Below the pieces are notes generated by a model, which was not told the origin of the DNA, searched no databases, and worked only from the letters and a program-made list of their open reading frames with translations. From an uncultured Eubacteriales bacterium (GTDB lineage: Bacteria > Bacillota > Clostridia > Christensenellales > Aristaeellaceae): a DNA stretch of 64,000 bases. The translations under genes were made by a program, and so were the position numbers. Numbering within the stretch: position 1 is the first letter of the stretch; every line of letters starts with the position of its first letter. Location of the stretch: assembly GCA_902793325.1 (NCBI GenBank), contig CADBCY010000004.1:1-64000 (forward strand), written 5' to 3'. Of this stretch, positions 59,341 to 64,000 are shown piece after piece.

Positions 59341-59805
59341 TTGATCAGAATACTGTTTGTCTGCCACGGCAACATCTGCCGCTCGCCGATGGCGGAGTTT
59401 ATCCTGAAGGACATGGTGCGGCGCGAGGGGCTGGCGGAGCGGTTTGAGATCGCCTCGGCGGCCACCAGCGCGGAGGAGCTGGGCAACCCGGTGTATCCGC
59501 CGGCGCGCGCGGAGCTGGCGAAGCACGGCATCTCCTGCAAGGGCAAGACGGCGCGGCAGCTGTCCCGCCGGGAGTACGGCGAATGGGACTGGATCATCGG
59601 CATGGAGGACTACAACCTGCGCAACATGCTGCGCATCCTGGGCGGCGACCCCGACGGCAAGGTGTGCAAGCTGATGCGGTTCGCGGGGTCGGAGGAGGAC
59701 ATTGACGACCCCTGGTACACCGGCCGGTTCGGCGAAGTCTACGCGCAGATCGAGCGCGGCTGCCGCGGCCTGATCGACGCGCTGGCCCGGGCGTCGCGCG
59801 CCTGA
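59341..59805 (+). CDS. Low-molecular-weight protein tyrosine phosphatase
   Basis: This 154-residue enzyme has the LMW-PTP active-site loop CHGNICRSP (Cys7, Arg13), followed by the helix MAEFILKDMV. The general acid Asp is in DDPWYTGRFGEVY, and SAATSAEELGNPVYPPAR is typical. It removes phosphate from protein tyrosine or arginine. TTG 59341 is behind CAGGAGG. The length is normal. Confidence 0.92.
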   Translation: MIRILFVCHGNICRSPMAEFILKDMVRREGLAERFEIASAATSAEELGNPVYPPARAELAKHGISCKGKTARQLSRREYGEWDWIIGMEDYNLRNMLRILGGDPDGKVCKLMRFAGSEEDIDDPWYTGRFGEVYAQIERGCRGLIDALARASRA

Positions 59806-59852
59806 GCCCGCACCGAGGCTGCGGCCGGGCGGCGCTTCGATCGCGTAAAACG

Positions 59853-59919
59853 GATCCTTCCCCGCCCCGGGACGGCGAGCGCATTCCCGCCGACCCCCGG
59901 GCGCGGAGAAGGATCTTTT
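59853..59919 (+). terminator. Terminator after the phosphatase gene
   Basis: Outer stem GATCCTTC (59853-59860) with GAAGGATC (59908-59915) closes a GC-rich inner helix and is followed by TTTT. Confidence 0.7.
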
Positions 59920-59960
59920 GTTCGGCGCGCCCACAGGGCGCATCCCCGCGCGGAAAGGAT

Positions 59961-59986
59961 CGCAGGGGCGCATACGCGCCCCTGCG
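59961..59986 (-). terminator. Hairpin downstream of the C11 protease gene
   Basis: A perfect 11-bp stem (CGCAGGGGCGC, loop ATAC) lies just past the end of the minus-strand protease gene; a short TTT follows on that strand. Confidence 0.65.
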
Positions 59987-60013
59987 AATTGGTTTCGGGT
60001 TTCCCTCGGCTGC

Positions 60014-62833
60014 CTACTTCCCGATCACCGGGGTCCAATAGGCCTGGTTGTAGAGGTCGGTGACGCGGTAGGTCGCCAGGCACTTGCTCGCGTCGGGCAG
60101 GTACACGTCGCCCACCGACAGCTCGCCCTTCACCGTCAGCGCGTCGCCGAAGCGGTAGCTGTCGGTGTAGTTCTGGTCGTAGTCGTACAGATCCGCCAGG
60201 AACACGATCTCGTCGCCGTCCTGCAGCGCGTCGATGGCCTTCGCCACCGTCTCCGTCTCGTCCTCGGCGTACACCGGGCGCGCGCCCGCCACGCAGCCGG
60301 ACTCGTGCTCCGGGTCGAACACGATCATCAGCTCCACGCGCTCGCCGTTCAGCAGCGCGGGCACGCGGCCGGTGATGCGCCAGTCGTCGTCGCTCGCGTA
60401 GTCGCTCGTCTCGTGATAATAGGGCACGGGCTGGCCGTTGATGGCGAGCCAGGTGCCGCTGGTGTCCGCCACCAGTCGGCCCTTGTCGTCAAAGCTGAAC
60501 AGGTTGTCCAGGCCCAGGTCCACGTAGCCGTCGCCGTTGTCGTAGAACAGGTTCAGGTCCACGCCGTGCACCAGCGACCACTGCTCGGGCGTCAGCTCCA
60601 GCGCCCAGTCGTCGCCGTCCTTCCGGAAGACGAGCGCGGCGCTGTCCAGCAGGTTGTCCTGCAGGTACTGCACGGTGTCCGCCTCGGACTGGCTGCGCCC
60701 GGAGAGGAAGTCGATGTTGCCGCTGCCCAGCCCGGACACGCCGGAATAGCCCCCGCCCAGGAACTGGGAGAGCAGGTCGCCCAGCATGTCGCTGTCGCCG
60801 TAGGCGCTGCCCCCGCCGTAGCCGCTGTCGCCGCTCAAACCGAACAGCGACGGGATCGCCGAGTGCGTGCCGCCGGTGACCGCCTGGCCGCCGGCCTCCA
60901 TGCCCGCGAAGTCGCGGATGGCCTGGGCGTAGCTGGCGTCCAGCCCGATGGCGTCGTAGTTGCTCACCGCCTTGTCCACGTTGCTCAGCCGCTGGTAGGG
61001 GAAGTACACGCTGAGGCCGTAGGCGTGGCTGATGTTGTTGATCCTGTTGTACTTGACCGCCTCGACGAGCGCGTCGGACAGCGCCGCGCCCTCGCTGGTG
61101 CCCAGGTTCCGGCACAGGTCCGCCAGGTCTACCTGGTCGATGCGGTTGGAGCGGGCGAACTCGCGGGTGCCGTTGCGGGCGTTGGACACCGTGCGGTACT
61201 CCTTGTTCGAGATCATCCTGGAGATGGACTTCGAGAAGCTCGCGAACTTCCCCGGCACGGTGTTCTGCAGCTCCGCCAGGTCCACCAGGGACAGGGTGGT
61301 CTGCTGCCCGCGGCACTGCTGGTTACAGTGGCTCACGAAGTCGTCGCAGATGGTCTTGCCGATGTCCAGCGTGGCCAGGGAGGTGTTCTTGCCCAGCGCG
61401 TTCAGCCAGTTGGTGTAGTACCAGCCGATGCCCGGCTCCGTCTCCTCGGAGGCGATCAGGTAGTCGGCGTACTTGCCGCACATCAGCGCGTTCTCCAGCG
61501 TGGCCATCAGGCAGGCGTCGTAGCCGATGAAGTCGAACTTCACCCCGCCGTCCCGGAAGGCGGTGTTCAGCCCCGAAAGGCTCATGGAGCCCGCGCCGGC
61601 GTTCTTCTCGTCGTAGCCGTAACCGCTGACGGAGCCGGAGCCGTGGTCCCACAGGATGAGCGCGTAGCGGCTGGCCGGGAAATTCTTCGCGCAGTAGCGG
61701 ATGAACCCGGACAGCGTGGCGGGCTTGGTCATGGCCGCGTTGCCGGCGTTCTGCTCCAGGCAGGTCATGCCGCCCTTGGCCACGCGCCAGATCTGGTTCA
61801 CATTGCTGGACACCAGCCGGTTCTGCCACTTGCGGCTGCCGCCGGTATACACGATCACCCGCACGTCGTCGCCGTAGGTGGCCGCGGCCATCTCCTGCAG
61901 GTCCTTGGTGGCCATGGCGCTGCGGGACTCCAGGTCCGCGCCGCACATATACACCATCAGGGTGAAGGTGTCGCGGCCGTTGCCCAGGAGCTGGGTGTAC
62001 TTGGCGCGGCTGCCCTCGGCGACCCGCCGGTTCAGCCCGCCGCCCGAGGCGCTCGCCGCCGCGACGGGCGCGGACGCGCCGCCGCCGGAGGAAGCGGACG
62101 TGTAGCCCGTCTGCCCGCCGTACCAGCTTCCGCCCAGCAGTTGGCTGAGCATGTCGCCGCTGTAGCCGGAGAAGATGGATTCCAGCCCACCGGAGGATCC
62201 GCCGCCGTGGGACGAGCCGCTCCCGCCGTAGGAGGAACCCGTGCCGCCAGAGCTGCCGCCGCCCAGCAGCGTTTGCAGCAGATCGCCCGTCCCGGAGGAG
62301 GTCGAGGTGCTTTCGTAGCTCTGGGTGGTACCGTAGCTCTGGGTGGTGCCGGTCGAGGGGGCGGTGGATTGGTTCGAGCCGCCGCCGAACAGGCCGCTCA
62401 GCCCGCCGCCGCCGCCCAGCACCACGACCGCCAGGATGATCAGTATGAGGGGGTTAAAGCCCTTCCTGCCCGAACCGCGGCCGGCGTTCCCGCCGCCCTG
62501 CATCCCCTGGGGCCGCGCCTGCCGGGCGCCCTGGGGGCGGGACGACGCGAAGCCGCCGCCCGCGGGCCGGTTCTGCTGCGGCCGCGCGGTCCCCAGGCCG
62601 GAGCCGTGGGTGTTCATGCTGCCGCCGGCCGTGCCGGGCCGCTGGGCCTTGGGCCGGGCCTGCGGGCCCGCGCCGCGCCCGGGGCCGCCGGTCTGGGCGT
62701 CCTTGCGCGCCTGGTGCCCCTGGCTGTCGCCCACCGGGCCCTCCCCGAGGCCTTCGCCGTGGGTCTTCATGCTGCCCTCGTCGGCCCTGCCGACGATGGT
62801 CTTCTTTCGATTCATGGGACCTCTGCCGTCCAT
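60014..62833 (-). CDS. Clostripain-family (C11) cysteine protease, membrane-anchored
   Basis: This 939-residue protein starts at ATG 62833 (RBS AAGGGAG). Residues 1-125 are basic and disordered, with two copies of a short motif (SMKTHGEGLG and SMNTHGSGLG). One membrane segment follows (FNPLILIILAVVVLGGGGG, about 126-144), then a Gly/Ser/Gln-rich linker. The C11 catalytic domain begins near 290: DTFTLMVYMCGADLESRSAMATKDL, with H397 in LWDHGSGS and C441 in GYDACLMATLENAL. The C-terminal 300 residues are beta-rich, acidic and probably regulatory (LVHGVDLNLFYDNGDGYVDLGLDN). C11 enzymes cut after Arg or Lys. The N-terminal tail should be cytoplasmic and the protease outside. Confidence 0.87.
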   Translation of the reverse strand: MDGRGPMNRKKTIVGRADEGSMKTHGEGLGEGPVGDSQGHQARKDAQTGGPGRGAGPQARPKAQRPGTAGGSMNTHGSGLGTARPQQNRPAGGGFASSRPQGARQARPQGMQGGGNAGRGSGRKGFNPLILIILAVVVLGGGGGLSGLFGGGSNQSTAPSTGTTQSYGTTQSYESTSTSSGTGDLLQTLLGGGSSGGTGSSYGGSGSSHGGGSSGGLESIFSGYSGDMLSQLLGGSWYGGQTGYTSASSGGGASAPVAAASASGGGLNRRVAEGSRAKYTQLLGNGRDTFTLMVYMCGADLESRSAMATKDLQEMAAATYGDDVRVIVYTGGSRKWQNRLVSSNVNQIWRVAKGGMTCLEQNAGNAAMTKPATLSGFIRYCAKNFPASRYALILWDHGSGSVSGYGYDEKNAGAGSMSLSGLNTAFRDGGVKFDFIGYDACLMATLENALMCGKYADYLIASEETEPGIGWYYTNWLNALGKNTSLATLDIGKTICDDFVSHCNQQCRGQQTTLSLVDLAELQNTVPGKFASFSKSISRMISNKEYRTVSNARNGTREFARSNRIDQVDLADLCRNLGTSEGAALSDALVEAVKYNRINNISHAYGLSVYFPYQRLSNVDKAVSNYDAIGLDASYAQAIRDFAGMEAGGQAVTGGTHSAIPSLFGLSGDSGYGGGSAYGDSDMLGDLLSQFLGGGYSGVSGLGSGNIDFLSGRSQSEADTVQYLQDNLLDSAALVFRKDGDDWALELTPEQWSLVHGVDLNLFYDNGDGYVDLGLDNLFSFDDKGRLVADTSGTWLAINGQPVPYYHETSDYASDDDWRITGRVPALLNGERVELMIVFDPEHESGCVAGARPVYAEDETETVAKAIDALQDGDEIVFLADLYDYDQNYTDSYRFGDALTVKGELSVGDVYLPDASKCLATYRVTDLYNQAYWTPVIGK

Positions 62834-62950
62834 CGCGCATACTCCCTTCCGATTCGATCCGGCGGCATGCCCGCCGAAGCAACTCCAGGATCGTCGCCGC
62901 GCCGCCCTTCGGGGCCCGGCTGACCGGAAAGCCTCCGGTTTTCCCCCATC

Positions 62951-62979
62951 ATTATAGCACGTTTTCCCGCGGGTGTCAC
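62951..62979 (-). promoter_or_regulatory. Promoter of the C11 protease gene
   Basis: On the minus strand GTGACA (62974-62979), 17 bases, TATAAT (62951-62956) with extended TGC, 118 bases before the start. Confidence 0.8.
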
Positions 62980-63016
62980 GGTTTTTTGGATTCACGCCGC
63001 ACGGCGGGCGGGCATG

Positions 63017-63049
63017 AAAAGGGACCGGCTCCAAACGGAACCGGCCCGG
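63017..63049 (-). terminator. Terminator of the DUF4317 gene
   Basis: A near-perfect stem (GGGACCGGCTCC with GGAACCGGCCC) is followed on the minus strand by TTTT. Confidence 0.75.
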
Positions 63050-63060
63050 TCGCCCGTCGA

Positions 63061-64000
63061 TCAGAACGGCGCGTCCTCGCTGGTTTCGGCGCTGCGGATG
63101 TTGATGCTGACGCCGTTCACCTCCACGCCCTCCTCGGCGCGGATGAGGATGTATTTGAAGCCGTCGATGATCCGCGTCTCGATGAGGTCGCTGCGCTCGG
63201 GGTTCACCTGCACCACCACGTCCGGCGTGCGCACCTCGAACTTCTTCGGCTGCGCGATGTTGCGCGCGGACAGCGACATGCCCAGCCCGAACTCCTCGTC
63301 GAAGCGCTCCTCGAAGGCCGCCAGCTTCTCCTCCGGCACCCCGGCGGATTGCAGCATGGCGCTGACCTCGCGTCGGGACACCTCCAGCGGCTCCGGGTCT
63401 TTTTCCCGCTCGTGGGTTTCCAGCATGTCGCGCAACTGCTCGTGCACGGTCTGCGCCACGTCGAAGCTGAGCTCCTCCTCCAGCGCGTCCTCCAGCACGC
63501 CCTGGAACACCTCGCGCTGCGCCTCGGCGGGCATGGGCGCGTCGGCGTGGAACACGGCGTCGATGAACTCCCCGTGCACGTCGGCGGCGTCCCTGGTGAA
63601 GTACAGCGCGCCGTAGATGTTCGTCGCCCGGTCGTCGAAGGTCGGGAACATGAAGCCCAGCTCCGGCGGGGCCACCACCCAGTCCTGCTCGCGGGGGTGG
63701 AAGGCGTTGTCCTCCGCGAAGTAGCTCAGCGCGGGCCGGGTCAGCTTCACCGGGCACACGCAGGCCAGGATGTAATTGAACACTTCCTCGCTGATCACGT
63801 CCGCCCGGGACTCGTCCGCGTGCCTGAACGGCACGTCGTAGGCGTCATGCAGCATCAGGATGAGGTAGCTACCCTCGATGAGCAGGTTGTCGATGATCCG
63901 GCCGCAGAGCTGCTCCACGCCCTCGTCCACGGTCAGCGCGGTGTTGCGAAGGCCCATCAGGAGCTGGTGCGCGGGGTCGTCCGTCACCTGGTCGGAGCGG
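63061..64000 (-). CDS. DUF4317 family protein (5' truncated by the window edge)
   Basis: The frame is open to the window end, so the visible 313 codons are the C-terminal part of a DUF4317 protein; GTG 63987 is probably internal, as the family continues upstream. Typical segments are RSDQVTDDPAHQLLMGLRNTAL, CGRIIDNLLIEGSYLILMLHDAYDVPFRH and DVISEEVFNYILACVCPVKLTRPALSYF, later SLSARNIAQPKKFEVRTPDVVVQVNPE. The family is widespread in clostridia, usually soluble and of unknown function. A terminator follows the stop. Confidence 0.88.
   Translation of the reverse strand, partial: RSDQVTDDPAHQLLMGLRNTALTVDEGVEQLCGRIIDNLLIEGSYLILMLHDAYDVPFRHADESRADVISEEVFNYILACVCPVKLTRPALSYFAEDNAFHPREQDWVVAPPELGFMFPTFDDRATNIYGALYFTRDAADVHGEFIDAVFHADAPMPAEAQREVFQGVLEDALEEELSFDVAQTVHEQLRDMLETHEREKDPEPLEVSRREVSAMLQSAGVPEEKLAAFEERFDEEFGLGMSLSARNIAQPKKFEVRTPDVVVQVNPERSDLIETRIIDGFKYILIRAEEGVEVNGVSINIRSAETSEDAPF

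Overview
The window reads as a chromosomal segment of a G+C-rich, anaerobic, Gram-positive-type bacterium, most likely an uncultured gut or rumen member of the Clostridia (Bacillota). The grounds are an [FeFe] hydrogenase beside a NuoF/HydB-type subunit, DnaD and DnaI-type primosome genes, a clostripain-family (C11) protease, a DUF4317 protein, a FeoAB system with its Cys-rich partner, strong GGAGG ribosome-binding sites and sigma-A promoters of TTGACA-17-TATAAT type. No species can be named from the sequence alone. No tRNA, rRNA, CRISPR array, IS element or integrase was seen.

Layout: 1-3770 holds the end of a hydrogenase operon (hydB end, hydA broken by a 7-bp duplication), an alpha/beta hydrolase, an orphan [2Fe-2S] ferredoxin and a shikimate-kinase-like gene. 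3817-13450 is a sugar-catabolism island of two converging operons that share a terminator at 7091. The plus operon encodes a PfkB kinase, a GatZ/KbaZ-like subunit and a class II aldolase. The minus operon encodes a ribose-type ABC importer, a DhaK-like protein without its active-site histidines, DhaL and a second class II aldolase. 13500-15480 holds an SH3 protein and two small membrane-protein genes.

15560-34930 is a compact phage-like locus. A LexA/CI-type repressor (plus) faces a late-gene activator, terminase, portal, scaffold, P22-like coat, connector, tail, tail-fibre, endolysin and holin genes (minus). It has no integrase, replication or recombination genes, so it resembles a PBSX-like defective or domesticated particle more than a complete prophage. 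Four ACCGNNNNCGGT dyads overlap or flank the divergent promoters, giving a readable switch: repressor controls activator, activator controls the late operon.

34950-46915 contains a membrane-anchored foldase, a FecCD/FecE-type importer whose ATPase has an extra C-terminal domain, a LEA-like protein, a phosphoesterase, a ParB-like/BMP fusion, a tRNA-editing-type protein, and DnaI and DnaD. 47000-49670 is a feoAB locus with an iron-box-like dyad. 49850-56590 is a peptide/nickel-type ABC importer followed by two related methyltransferases, with two promoters sharing one upstream element. The remainder holds an Ig-like secreted protein, an Fe-S aldo/keto reductase, a P-loop kinase, a low-molecular-weight phosphatase, a large C11 protease and a truncated DUF4317 gene.
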